Assembly: GCA_900322025.1 (NCBI GenBank)
Contig: ONYJ01000102.1
Span: 1 to 26,271 of the forward strand
DNA: 26,271 nt
Direction of reading: 5' to 3'
DNA from: an uncultured Bacteroidales bacterium
Lineage (GTDB): Bacteria > Bacteroidota > Bacteroidia > Bacteroidales > UBA932
Shown: in pieces, positions 8,466 to 16,044 of the stretch
Position numbering within the stretch: position 1 is the first letter of the stretch
Layout of the letters: each line of letters begins with the position of its first letter
Position numbers and translations under genes: made by a program
The notes under the pieces: model-generated
What the model was told of the DNA's origin: nothing
What the model saw: only the letters and a program-made list of their open reading frames with translations
Databases searched by the model: none

Positions 8466-8471
8466 CCTCCT
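8466..8471 (-). promoter_or_regulatory. strong Shine-Dalgarno sequence before korB
   Basis: AGGAGG on the minus strand lies 8 bases upstream of the korB ATG (8457-8455), inside the 18-base gap after korA. It fixes the korB start. A full-length Shine-Dalgarno is uncommon in Bacteroidota, where most genes have none. Confidence 0.8.
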
Positions 8472-8475
8472 GTGG

Positions 8476-10305
8476 TTAAAGAGCCTTTACGGCATCTACA
8501 ATTTCTTGAACCATAAATGGCTGGCCCTGTACCTTGTTGAGTTGCAGATAACTGAACTGTGGAAGCTTAGCTCTCAAATAATCTGCAAACTGACCGCTGT
8601 TTAACTCGCATACAAGAATTTTCTTGTAACGACCAAATACCTCTGCAGTATTTTTAGGTAGCGGATTTATATAATCGAAGTGCGCAAAGCCAAGCTTAGT
8701 GCCTTCTTCAAGCAACTGATTTGCAGCTGTATAAAGATGTCCGTAAGTTCCGCCCCAACCTACCAACAGAACATCAGCAGACTGTTCTCCATAAACCTCC
8801 AAAGCAGGAATGCTGTCTGCTATCTTTTCGAGTTTGGTTGCACGGTTCTTAACCATCATTTCGTGTACCTCCGGATCTGAAGAAACTGCACCGGCAGGAG
8901 TCTTTTCCAAACCACCTACCCTGTGCTCCAATCCGGGAGTGCCAGGTATAGCCCACTTTCTCACAAAGGTCTTAGGATCTCTTTCGAACGGTTTGAACTT
9001 ACCTTCGCACTTATCTACGATAGGAGGAGTAATAGAAGGATACTCGCTCATGGAAGGAATCTTCCAAGGCTCACTTCCATTGCCAAGATAACCCTCTGAA
9101 AGGAAGATAACTGGCATCATGTGCTCCATAGCATATTTTGCGGCATAGAATGCTGCACGGAAGCAATCACTCGGGGTACGAGCTGCCATAACCATAACAG
9201 GGCACTCTCCATTTCTTCCGTAGAGAGCCTGTGCAAGATCTGTCTGCTCTGTTTTGGTAGGAATACCTGTAGAAGGACCACTTCTCTGAACATCTACTAT
9301 AACCAAAGGTAACTCTGCTATGCAGGCCAAACCCATAGCCTCGCTTTTGAGAGAAAGACCAGGGCCGGAGGTCGTGGTAACCGCCATGTTGCCGGCATAC
9401 GCAGCACCTATAGATGTACAGATGCCGGAAATCTCATCTTCGCACTGCATTGTCTTAACACCCAAATTCTTGTGTATTGCAAGCTCTTCCAAGATTGCTG
9501 TTGCCGGTGTTATAGGATATGAGCCAACGAACATAGGTCTGCCGCTCTTTTGAGCAGCAGCAATAAGGCCCCATGCTGTAGCTTGATTTCCGTTAACGCT
9601 TCTATAAACACCCTTTTCTTGTTTTGCCGGTGCTATAGTATAAGTGTTACCAATAGCGTGTGTATTGTGAGCATAATTGTAACCATCGTTCAGAACCTTA
9701 ATATTAGGCTCTATCAACTCTGGCTTCTTTGCAAATTTTTTCCTTAGATAATCTTCTGTAAAATGGAGAGGACGGCTAAACATAAAGTAGCACATTCCCA
9801 AGGTAAAGATGTTCTTACATCTTACAATAGATTTCTGATCCATTCCGCTGTCTTTCAGGCTCTCTTTTGTCATAGAGGTAATAGGAGCCCAAATAACATT
9901 GTAATCCTGAAGATTAAGTTCTTGAACAGGATCAAGTGTTTTAAAGCCAGCCTTTTCCAAGCCTTGCTCATCAAATGAATCTTGATCGAGAATGATACTT
10001 CCGCCAGGTTTTGCAAACTTGGCATTAGCCATAAGTGCAGCAGGGTTCATTGATACAAGAACATCTGCAAGATCTCCGGGAGTCTTTACATTGCTCTGAC
10101 CAATATGCACTTGAAAACCAGATACACCGGAAACGGTGCCCTGAGGAGCTCTGATTTCAGCAGGATAATCCGGGAAAGTAGAAATCTCATTACCGTACAA
10201 TGCAGAAGCATCTGCAAACAAAGTACCTGTGAGTTGCATTCCATCACCGGAGTCTCCGGTGAAACGGATTACCACGTCTTTTACGTCAACCACTTTACGT
10301 TCCAT
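8476..10305 (-). CDS. korA: 2-oxoglutarate (2-oxoacid):ferredoxin oxidoreductase, fused gamma-alpha subunit
   Basis: At 609 residues this is the fused form. Residues 1 to about 200 are the gamma domain (IRFTGDSGDGMQLTGTLFAD, then TFPDYPAEIRAPQGTVSGVS). From about residue 230 on is the alpha domain, with the pyrimidine-binding/substrate motif GSYPITPATAILEEL, the TPP-activating acidic stretch MQCEDEISGICTSIGAAYAG, TTTSGPGLSLKSEAMG and QRSGPSTGIPTKTEQTDL. The C-terminal CoA-side domain (VLLVGWGGTYGH) is complete. It forms a heterodimeric unit with KorB. No separate ferredoxin-like delta subunit is encoded beside it, so electrons probably pass from the KorB cluster directly to soluble ferredoxin. 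It has a strong predicted promoter just upstream and is the first gene of korA-korB(-gdhA). Confidence 0.93.
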   Translation of the reverse strand: MERKVVDVKDVVIRFTGDSGDGMQLTGTLFADASALYGNEISTFPDYPAEIRAPQGTVSGVSGFQVHIGQSNVKTPGDLADVLVSMNPAALMANAKFAKPGGSIILDQDSFDEQGLEKAGFKTLDPVQELNLQDYNVIWAPITSMTKESLKDSGMDQKSIVRCKNIFTLGMCYFMFSRPLHFTEDYLRKKFAKKPELIEPNIKVLNDGYNYAHNTHAIGNTYTIAPAKQEKGVYRSVNGNQATAWGLIAAAQKSGRPMFVGSYPITPATAILEELAIHKNLGVKTMQCEDEISGICTSIGAAYAGNMAVTTTSGPGLSLKSEAMGLACIAELPLVIVDVQRSGPSTGIPTKTEQTDLAQALYGRNGECPVMVMAARTPSDCFRAAFYAAKYAMEHMMPVIFLSEGYLGNGSEPWKIPSMSEYPSITPPIVDKCEGKFKPFERDPKTFVRKWAIPGTPGLEHRVGGLEKTPAGAVSSDPEVHEMMVKNRATKLEKIADSIPALEVYGEQSADVLLVGWGGTYGHLYTAANQLLEEGTKLGFAHFDYINPLPKNTAEVFGRYKKILVCELNSGQFADYLRAKLPQFSYLQLNKVQGQPFMVQEIVDAVKAL

Positions 10306-10355
10306 AATAAAGATACGCGTGTAGAAATACTTTCAATTAATTATTAAAATGTTGT

Positions 10356-10390
10356 CAAATATAGATAACTTTTCAAGACTAAGCAACAAA
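10356..10390 (-). promoter_or_regulatory. promoter of the kor operon
   Basis: On the minus strand a perfect -7 box TATATTTG (10363-10356) is preceded, at a 20-base spacer, by TTG (10386-10384) within TTTGTTGC (10390-10383). The predicted start lies near 10349, giving a leader of about 45 nt before korA. Confidence 0.65.
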
Positions 10391-10437
10391 AATACTATAA
10401 TTTTTAACTAATAGAGCTCTTATTTGCTAAAAAAGAA

Positions 10438-10474
10438 AGGGCGACTTTCAGTCTCCAGACTTTTTAGCCGCCCT
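10438..10474 (-). terminator. intrinsic terminator after the bamA-skp cluster
   Basis: Read on the minus strand, AGGGCGGCT pairs with AGTCGCCCT (one mismatch). An inner stem GACT/AGTC encloses a 4-base loop. The hairpin is followed by TTCTTTTTTT. It lies about 40 bases past the stop of the last Skp/OmpH gene and upstream of the korA promoter, so it separates the two transcription units. Confidence 0.8.
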
Positions 10475-10513
10475 AAAAACAATCGCTATATCTAATAACT
10501 ATTTTAGTATAAA

Positions 10514-11065
10514 TTACTGTATCTGGGTAGGTTGTGTCTTGCTGGCAGGTATTCCAAGCTCTGCCTTTACAAGAGGAAGCAGGTTTACAGTATTTGCTTC
10601 ATCTACATAGATTACGGCACCGGAAGACAAATCTATTACATAGGCAATCCCTTGAGCTTTAGCAACTTTATCTATAGCTTCCTGAGCCTTCTTCATCACA
10701 GGCGTCAGAAGCGATTCTTGGCGTGTAGAAAAATCCTGCTCTGCAGTCTGCTGAAATTGCTGAATGCGCTGTCCCAAGCTATTAAGTTCGTCTTCCTTAG
10801 TTTTGATTATAGACTCATTCCAAGTAGCCTTCTTGTCGTTATACTCCTGAAGTTTTGTGTTAAAGTCTGTCTGCATGGAAGAGATAGTTTCACTCAACTC
10901 CTTGCCAAAAGCCTGAAGTTCTTTTAAAGCTGCATCTCTTTCAGGCATAAGCGCCACAATCTCTTGAGAGTTGATATGCCCTAATTTCTGAGCAGAAGCT
11001 TTGGTAGGCATCATGGCTGTAGCTGCCAATACAGATACAACCATCAACATAAATGTCTTCTTCAT
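10514..11065 (-). CDS. periplasmic Skp/OmpH-family chaperone, second copy
   Basis: Skp/OmpH proteins are periplasmic trimers that hold unfolded outer-membrane proteins for the BAM machine. This 183-residue protein has a signal peptide cleaved near Ala25 (TKASA|QKLG) and the family N-terminal strand LGHINSQEIVALMPE. A long charged coiled coil follows (about residues 45-150, with KTKEDELNSLGQRIQQF), then the closing strand AQGIAYVIDLSSGAVIYV. A short Pro/Gln/Thr tail ends it. It lies 139 bases downstream of its paralogue and before a terminator. No promoter box is seen in that gap, so cotranscription from bamA onward is likely. Confidence 0.9.
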   Translation of the reverse strand: MKKTFMLMVVSVLAATAMMPTKASAQKLGHINSQEIVALMPERDAALKELQAFGKELSETISSMQTDFNTKLQEYNDKKATWNESIIKTKEDELNSLGQRIQQFQQTAEQDFSTRQESLLTPVMKKAQEAIDKVAKAQGIAYVIDLSSGAVIYVDEANTVNLLPLVKAELGIPASKTQPTQIQ

Positions 11066-11204
11066 AATTTCAATTTCTTATTTTATAATTGTTTATTCTA
11101 TCTTTCTATTATACTCTACTTCAAGTTCTTTCTATGCCTTTCCGCATCCTATCTTTCAGTATTGTTCACTTTCAGTAATCCTAAGTATCTCTCCTACGAT
11201 ATTG

Positions 11205-11732
11205 TTATTTAATTGTAGGATAAAGCTTTATAACAAGGTCGCTTAAATCGGCAGAAGATGCCGCATATACAACTCCCTCTGTAGTTGCTATATCTATTAT
11301 CAGCAAGTAGCCCCCCTGCTCTGCAACCATATCTATGGCCTTCTGCACCTTCTCTTTTATAGGGTCCATAAGCTCCTGAGTCTTTTTCTGCATTACTCCG
11401 TCCGGCCCAAAATACTGCTGCTGTTTTTGTTTGGCAGCCTTTTCTTTATTTATAATTTCTTCTTCTTTTGTCTGACGCGCAGATGCACTGAGTTGAGCTT
11501 TCTGCTTCTGATATGTATTGTAGAGTTGCTCCACAACATCAAAATCTTTTTTAATCAACTCTTGATACTGTTTACCGAGAGCTTCTATCTTATCAGAAGC
11601 TACTTTATATTCCGGTATGGCCGAAAGTATTGTTTCGGTATTCACATATCCGCACTTCTGCGGTGCATTCTGAGCTGAAGCCTTGAAACAGAAAAGCATA
11701 GAAGCCAATGCCAAAAGCAATAATTTCTTCAT
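11205..11732 (-). CDS. periplasmic Skp/OmpH-family chaperone, first copy
   Basis: This paralogue of the following gene has 175 residues, with a signal peptide ending FKASA|QNAPQ and the family start CGYVNTETILSAIPEYK. A Lys/Gln/Glu-rich coiled coil (about residues 45-130) precedes the closing core GGYLLIIDIATTEGVVYA. It has one Cys just after the signal region (CGY), which need not be a lipobox since a normal signal-peptidase-I site precedes it. It lies 130 bases downstream of bamA and has a perfect AGGAGG 7 bases before its ATG, which fixes the start. The role is inferred: delivery of outer-membrane proteins to BamA. Confidence 0.9.
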   Translation of the reverse strand: MKKLLLLALASMLFCFKASAQNAPQKCGYVNTETILSAIPEYKVASDKIEALGKQYQELIKKDFDVVEQLYNTYQKQKAQLSASARQTKEEEIINKEKAAKQKQQQYFGPDGVMQKKTQELMDPIKEKVQKAIDMVAEQGGYLLIIDIATTEGVVYAASSADLSDLVIKLYPTIK

Positions 11733-11739
11733 GATATAT

Positions 11740-11745
11740 CCTCCT
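11740..11745 (-). promoter_or_regulatory. strong Shine-Dalgarno sequence before the first skp gene
   Basis: AGGAGG (minus strand) lies 7 bases before the ATG at 11732-11730. The perfect match and spacing are unusual for this phylum and decide the start. Confidence 0.8.
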
Positions 11746-11862
11746 AAAAATAAGTTAATTAGTCTAAGTCTATCTTAATCATATCTGTTTTAATAACAAC
11801 TCATCTTAACTCAGCTACAAGTATTTTACTCTCGCCTCCTAAATCTATACACAATTATAGCA

Positions 11863-14364
11863 TCAGAATTGTTGTCCTATTACAAAGTGGAACTGGCTGC
11901 CGCCTCTTCTCTTTTGCTCGTTAGGCACAGGATCAAATCCATAACCCCAATCTACACCCATCAAGCCTACCATCGGGAGAAGAAGCCTCACACCAACACC
12001 GGCACTCCTCTTTATTTCAAACGGATTAAATCCACCTATATCAGCCCAACAGTTTCCACCTTCCAAAAATACTAAGGCAAATATCGTGCTGGACGGCTGA
12101 AGCAACAAAGGATACCTCAATTCCAAAGTAAACTTATCATATACGTGCCCCACATAAGCACCGTTCTTCATTGGAGTAAGAGAATAATTAGGATATCCTC
12201 TAAGTGCTATAATATCAGAGCCATAGGTATTATAACCGCTCATACCGTCGCCACCTACCTCAAAGCCTTCAAACGGAGAATAGCCCAAAGATTTCTTGTA
12301 ATATCCCAAGTAGCCCCAGTTAGCGGCTGCTCTAAATACAAGGTTATCTACCAGCCTCATATAAACATCGCCTTTGAACTGCCACTTATGATACTCTATC
12401 CACTTGTACTTCTGGTTACTCGGCATATTCTTATAATCTCTGTGCCCTCTGAACAGAGAATATGGCGGCGTAAGTTGCAGGGTAACAGAGAAATCCGAAC
12501 CACCACGAGGGAATACAGGCTGGTCTGTAGAGTTTCTTTGCAGGCCTATAGTATAGCTGAAGTTGTGGCTCTTTCCGGTATCAAACAAAAAGTTATAATA
12601 CCATTTCTGCAATTTGTATGTCTGCCAACTCAAAGAGTGGAAAAGTACAAAATAATTGTCTGGCCACGAAAGCCTGTTTCCCAAGCTTGCACTCACACCA
12701 TAAACCTCCATGAATTGGTCTGAGCGCCTATAGAAATAATTTGAATTTGTCTGCCTAGAAAAATATGTAGAAACACTCAAACTCACCGGTTTATTACCTA
12801 ACAACCACGGCTCTGCAAAGGATGCAGACATCTGAGTATAGTAGGTTCCACTGGTTTGGAATCTCAAGGCGAGGCTCTGTCCATCACCCAGAGGCACAGG
12901 CCTCCACGCCCCTTTCTTAAATATCCTCTTAACTGCAAAGTTGTTAAAGTTTACACCAAGAGTTCCTACAAAGGTATTTCCTCCCCAACCGCCGGAAAGT
13001 TCTATGTGGCTGTCTGGTTTTTCTTCCAGATTATAAGCTATATCTACGGTATTCTTATTCTGGTCTGTCACTATACTGTAACCTGCGGGTGTCTGAAAAG
13101 CCTCCGGATTAAAGTGGCCTATAGAAGACAACTCCCTAACAGACCTCTCAAAGTCTGTCTGCGAGAAAAGATAACCAGGCTTTGTAAATACGGCTCGTCT
13201 GGCTATTCTTTCTGCTGTTATGTTATTACCATTGATTATCACCTTATTAAAAGTAGCAGGCTTGCCTTCGTAGATTCTCATTTCTACATCCACAGAATCA
13301 TTCTGAATAGTTTTTTCTACCGGCATTATGTTAAAGAACAAGTAACCGTTATCGGTGTACATTTTCTTAACATCGGGGTCAGACATTTTAGGGTCGCCAT
13401 TCAGACGCTTATCCATAGTTACCACATCGTAGATATCGCCTTTTTTAATTTTCAGCACAGAATTCAACTGTTCTGCAGAATAGATGCTGTTACCTGTCCA
13501 AGAAATATCTCTAAAGTAATATCTATCTCCTTCTTCTATAAGAAAGTCTATAGCTAAACGATTGTCTTCTAAGTAGTAAATAGAATCTTTAACTATTCTG
13601 GCATCTCTGTAACCCTGCTCGTTAAAAGCTGCTATCAGAGAGTTCTTATCTTCTGCATACTCTTTCTGCTTAAACTTTTTAGATTTAAAAAAGTTCATAA
13701 GCCGCTTATCTCGAGTATGCTTCATAGACTTCATCAACCTACGGTCTGTGAGTTGCGTATTGCCATTGAAGTTGATACGGCCTATTTTAACTCTTGGCCC
13801 CCTATCTATCTCAAATGTAACTTTTACCGCATTCTGAATAACCTCATCTTCTTCTTGAATTACTTTTACATTGCATTTGAGAAAGCCTTTTTCGTGAAAA
13901 TACTTCTTAATTATGCCGGTAGATGATTCTATAACATAATCAGATAGTTCTGAACCCCTCTTGAGCTTAGTTCTCTCTATTAGGTCAGACCTTTGGCCGC
14001 TCCTTACACCGGTAAAATTCCATCTTGAAACCCTTGGCCTTTCGGCAAGATGTAGGCCGAGAAATACAGTATCTTTATTGGCCGATAAGGAATCTATGAA
14101 AAAACCTGCGTCTGAAAAGTATCTCTGAGCCCATACTCGCTTCAAGATATCAGAAAGTTCTACACTTGGTATGGTTATTTTGTCGCCTTTGGTAAGACCT
14201 GTAACCGACAGTATCTGTTCTTCGCTCAGATACTTTATACCCTTTACCTTTATTCCTCCTATTACATAGGTTTTAGGAGCTGAATAGTCCACATCCTGCG
14301 CAAAGACAGAAATTGGTAGAAACATTAGAATGCACGCTGTTAACAGCTTAAATATTTTCATCAT
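11863..14364 (-). CDS. bamA: outer-membrane protein assembly factor BamA (Omp85)
   Basis: BamA is the central barrel of the BAM complex, which folds and inserts outer-membrane beta-barrel proteins. The 833-residue precursor has a signal peptide ending PISVFAQ. It has five POTRA repeats over about residues 28-440 (for example IGGIKVKGIKYLSEEQI, VKIGRINFNGNTQL, FRDISWTGNSIYSAEQL, FNKVIINGNNITAERI). The 16-strand barrel follows. The lid-loop motif conserved as (V/L)RGF/Y is seen as LRGYPNYS with Arg722. The protein ends in Phe (FHFVIGQQF), a normal beta-signal. Two adjacent ATGs (14364 and 14361) follow AAAAGGTGG; either may be used. It lies downstream of uppS and upstream of two Skp genes, the usual order in this phylum. 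Confidence 0.96.
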   Translation of the reverse strand: MMKIFKLLTACILMFLPISVFAQDVDYSAPKTYVIGGIKVKGIKYLSEEQILSVTGLTKGDKITIPSVELSDILKRVWAQRYFSDAGFFIDSLSANKDTVFLGLHLAERPRVSRWNFTGVRSGQRSDLIERTKLKRGSELSDYVIESSTGIIKKYFHEKGFLKCNVKVIQEEDEVIQNAVKVTFEIDRGPRVKIGRINFNGNTQLTDRRLMKSMKHTRDKRLMNFFKSKKFKQKEYAEDKNSLIAAFNEQGYRDARIVKDSIYYLEDNRLAIDFLIEEGDRYYFRDISWTGNSIYSAEQLNSVLKIKKGDIYDVVTMDKRLNGDPKMSDPDVKKMYTDNGYLFFNIMPVEKTIQNDSVDVEMRIYEGKPATFNKVIINGNNITAERIARRAVFTKPGYLFSQTDFERSVRELSSIGHFNPEAFQTPAGYSIVTDQNKNTVDIAYNLEEKPDSHIELSGGWGGNTFVGTLGVNFNNFAVKRIFKKGAWRPVPLGDGQSLALRFQTSGTYYTQMSASFAEPWLLGNKPVSLSVSTYFSRQTNSNYFYRRSDQFMEVYGVSASLGNRLSWPDNYFVLFHSLSWQTYKLQKWYYNFLFDTGKSHNFSYTIGLQRNSTDQPVFPRGGSDFSVTLQLTPPYSLFRGHRDYKNMPSNQKYKWIEYHKWQFKGDVYMRLVDNLVFRAAANWGYLGYYKKSLGYSPFEGFEVGGDGMSGYNTYGSDIIALRGYPNYSLTPMKNGAYVGHVYDKFTLELRYPLLLQPSSTIFALVFLEGGNCWADIGGFNPFEIKRSAGVGVRLLLPMVGLMGVDWGYGFDPVPNEQKRRGGSQFHFVIGQQF

Positions 14365-14380
14365 CCACCTTTTGTTCTAA

Positions 14381-14413
14381 TTAAACCTTGCCGTACCTTC
14401 TATCTCGGCGCGA
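14381..14413 (-). other. in-frame UppS C-terminal tail beyond an amber codon
   Basis: Directly after the uppS TAG (14416-14414) the same frame encodes S-R-R-D-R-R-Y-G-K-V and then TAA (14383-14381). This matches the conserved UppS ending, which in relatives reads like Y-Q-x-R-x-R-R-F-G-K/G. The TAG sits where the family has Tyr or Phe and is one base from a Tyr codon (TAT/TAC). The tail carries the R-x-G element of cis-prenyltransferases. It is therefore either translated by readthrough or lost by a nonsense change or sequence error. Confidence 0.85.
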
Positions 14414-15076
14414 CTACTCTTCCAAAGCAAGACGGAACTCTGATTTGCGAAAATCAGGCCAAAATACTTTTGTAAAATAAAATTCGGTATAGGCAGTCTG
14501 CCATAGCATATAGTTGCTGATTCTTTCTTCTCCACTTGTGCGAATCAGCAAATCCGGATCCGGAATAGACGCAGTTACAAGATAGTTATCCATATCTTCC
14601 GGCCTCATTTCTACTCCCGGATTTTCTTTGCTAAAGCGGTTTGCAGCTTGCATAATATCCCACTTGCCGCTATAATTCATCATTATGATTAGAGTAGTGC
14701 CGGTTCCTCCGGAAGTGGCTTCTACAAGACCATGTACGGCGGCCTGAAGATCCTGTGGCAACTGTTCTAAATTACCTAAAATGAGAACTCTGACATGATT
14801 CTCAATAAGAAATTCGGTTTCTCGCTCTATAGCTTTGAACATTAGATTCCATAATCCCTCTACCTCATCCTTGGGACGCGACCAGTTCTCGGTAGAAAAG
14901 GCAAAAAGACTCAGATACTTTATTTTAAGTTCTACCGCCAATTCCAGAGAAGCACGCACACTCCCTACGCCTTCCTTGTGGCCTTCTAATCTTTCTAAGC
15001 CCCTGAGCCGTGCCCAGCGGCCGTTACCATCCATTATGATAGAAACGTGTTGCGGTATTTTTGAAATTTCTCCCAT
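14414..15076 (-). CDS. uppS: undecaprenyl diphosphate synthase, ending early at an amber codon
   Basis: This cis-prenyltransferase condenses isopentenyl diphosphate onto farnesyl diphosphate to make the C55 lipid carrier for peptidoglycan and surface glycans. Family motifs are all present: IIMDGNGRWA with catalytic Asp16, GHKEG (32-36), FAFSTENWSRP (58-68), MNYSGKWD (133-140), and PDPDLLIRTSGEERISNYML (172-191). It stops after 220 residues, right after FWPDFRKSEFRLALEE, whereas relatives run to about 235-255 and end in a basic aromatic tail. That tail is encoded in frame behind the TAG stop. TAG is also used as a normal stop by other genes here (korB, nadK, rpoZ and others), so general reassignment of TAG is unlikely. 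A perfect -7 box lies 18 bases upstream of the start. uppS is normally single-copy and essential, so the protein is probably functional. Confidence 0.93.
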   Translation of the reverse strand: MGEISKIPQHVSIIMDGNGRWARLRGLERLEGHKEGVGSVRASLELAVELKIKYLSLFAFSTENWSRPKDEVEGLWNLMFKAIERETEFLIENHVRVLILGNLEQLPQDLQAAVHGLVEATSGGTGTTLIIMMNYSGKWDIMQAANRFSKENPGVEMRPEDMDNYLVTASIPDPDLLIRTSGEERISNYMLWQTAYTEFYFTKVFWPDFRKSEFRLALEE

Positions 15077-15093
15077 AAAATGTCAATAGACGG

Positions 15094-15101
15094 CAAATAT
15101 A
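15094..15101 (-). promoter_or_regulatory. promoter (-7 box) between nadK and uppS
   Basis: TATATTTG on the minus strand is a perfect TAnnTTTG box in the 44-base gap after nadK. It predicts a start near 15087 and a leader of only about 11 nt for uppS. No clear -33 element is visible. It implies that uppS-bamA-skp-skp can be expressed apart from nadK. Confidence 0.55.
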
Positions 15102-15120
15102 GGAAAATTAGTCCAACACA

Positions 15121-15996
15121 CTATAAAGAATTTCTCCAGTCTGCCCCCCAATAGAGTTTATTGCTCAAAGCCTGCATAAAGTCGCTGTCTGCACTCACTA
15201 ATTCCAATGCAGACGGACAACTGGTAAAACTAACTTCAGAAGCATCCGGAAGAGAAAAAGAACGGTTATCGGCACTCAGAGTAGCATCCTTATATCTGGT
15301 TGCAAAAGTAATATCTATACGCGCTGTGTCAGAAACCACAAGCGGGCGTATGTTAAGGTTGTGTGGTGCGATAGGAACAACTATAAGTACCTTACAGCCA
15401 GGCATCACAATAGGTCCACCGGCACTCATGGAATAAGCGGTGCTGCCGGTTGCTGTGGCTATCAGCACCCCATCGGCCATATAACGCGGTATGGGCGCCC
15501 CATCTACCTTTATACTCAACTCCAATACAGCAGGGCCCTTTCTCTGAATAGAAAACTCATTCAGCGCATAAGGGTAAAAGTCGGCCGGAACATTTTTGTA
15601 GTCCATTTTAAGGAGAGTTCTGCGCTCGGTTCTGAAATCACCTCTGAGTAGCCGCTCCAGACTCTCTATTTTGGAGGTTGTAAGAAAACCTAATCGACCG
15701 AGATTTATGCCCGCAATAGGAATTTTCTTTTGGCGTACAAACGGTACGGCGCTCAAAAAAGTGCCGTCTCCACCCAATGTCAGAAACAAGCCGGTATCGG
15801 CAGGAAGAGTATTCGAATCCGAGAAAAAAGTAGCAACATTCAAATTGAAAGAAGGTTGTATCTTCTTTATATAGTTGTAGAATGGCTCATAAAAACATAT
15901 CTCTGCCGCATTGCACCTGCCTATAGCCTCAACTACATCTAACAATCTGCCCAAGCCGGCATGTTCAACATCTCTTCCAAAAATTGCAACTTTCAT
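15121..15996 (-). CDS. nadK: NAD kinase
   Basis: This cytoplasmic enzyme phosphorylates NAD to NADP and so feeds biosynthetic reductases. From ATG 15996 it has 291 residues, starting MKVAIFGRDV, which fits the usual family beginning. In-frame ATGs at 16002 and 16032 also exist. The 16032 start would add 12 residues absent from relatives and nearly touch the divergent pdxJ, so I reject it; 16002 (MSMKV) remains possible. Motifs are LTLGGDGTFLSA (GGDG at 75-78), GINLGRLGFLT, LNEFSIQR, and the nucleotide-binding stretch ADGVLIATATGSTAYSMSAG. The stop is TAG. It is the first gene of the nadK-uppS-bamA-skp-skp cluster and is divergent from pdxJ. Confidence 0.94.
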   Translation of the reverse strand: MKVAIFGRDVEHAGLGRLLDVVEAIGRCNAAEICFYEPFYNYIKKIQPSFNLNVATFFSDSNTLPADTGLFLTLGGDGTFLSAVPFVRQKKIPIAGINLGRLGFLTTSKIESLERLLRGDFRTERRTLLKMDYKNVPADFYPYALNEFSIQRKGPAVLELSIKVDGAPIPRYMADGVLIATATGSTAYSMSAGGPIVMPGCKVLIVVPIAPHNLNIRPLVVSDTARIDITFATRYKDATLSADNRSFSLPDASEVSFTSCPSALELVSADSDFMQALSNKLYWGADWRNSL

Positions 15997-16031
15997 ACTC
16001 ATCAATTTTTCGCAAGTTAGGTATAATTTCA

Positions 16032-16039
16032 TAATTTTG
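16032..16039 (+). promoter_or_regulatory. promoter (-7 box) of pdxJ, predicting a leaderless transcript
   Basis: TAATTTTG is a perfect TAnnTTTG box whose last base lies only 5 bases before the pdxJ ATG (16045). With the usual spacing, transcription would begin at or within one or two bases of the ATG. No ribosome-binding site could then be present. Confidence 0.5.
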
Positions 16040-16044
16040 TAAAT

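Noticed and set aside
11835..11840. Another AGGAGG on the minus strand, just after bamA
   Set aside because: No start codon follows at a usable distance; the nearest ATG (about 27 bases on) opens only four codons.
12145..13557. Two long plus-strand frames opposite bamA
   Set aside because: Both are antisense to a well-defined BamA; composition is typical of shadow translation.
14381..15076. Genome-wide use of TAG as a sense codon to explain uppS
   Set aside because: korB, nadK, rpoZ, the OmpH-like lipoprotein, the glycosyltransferase and the LysM gene all end properly at TAG, so general reassignment does not fit.
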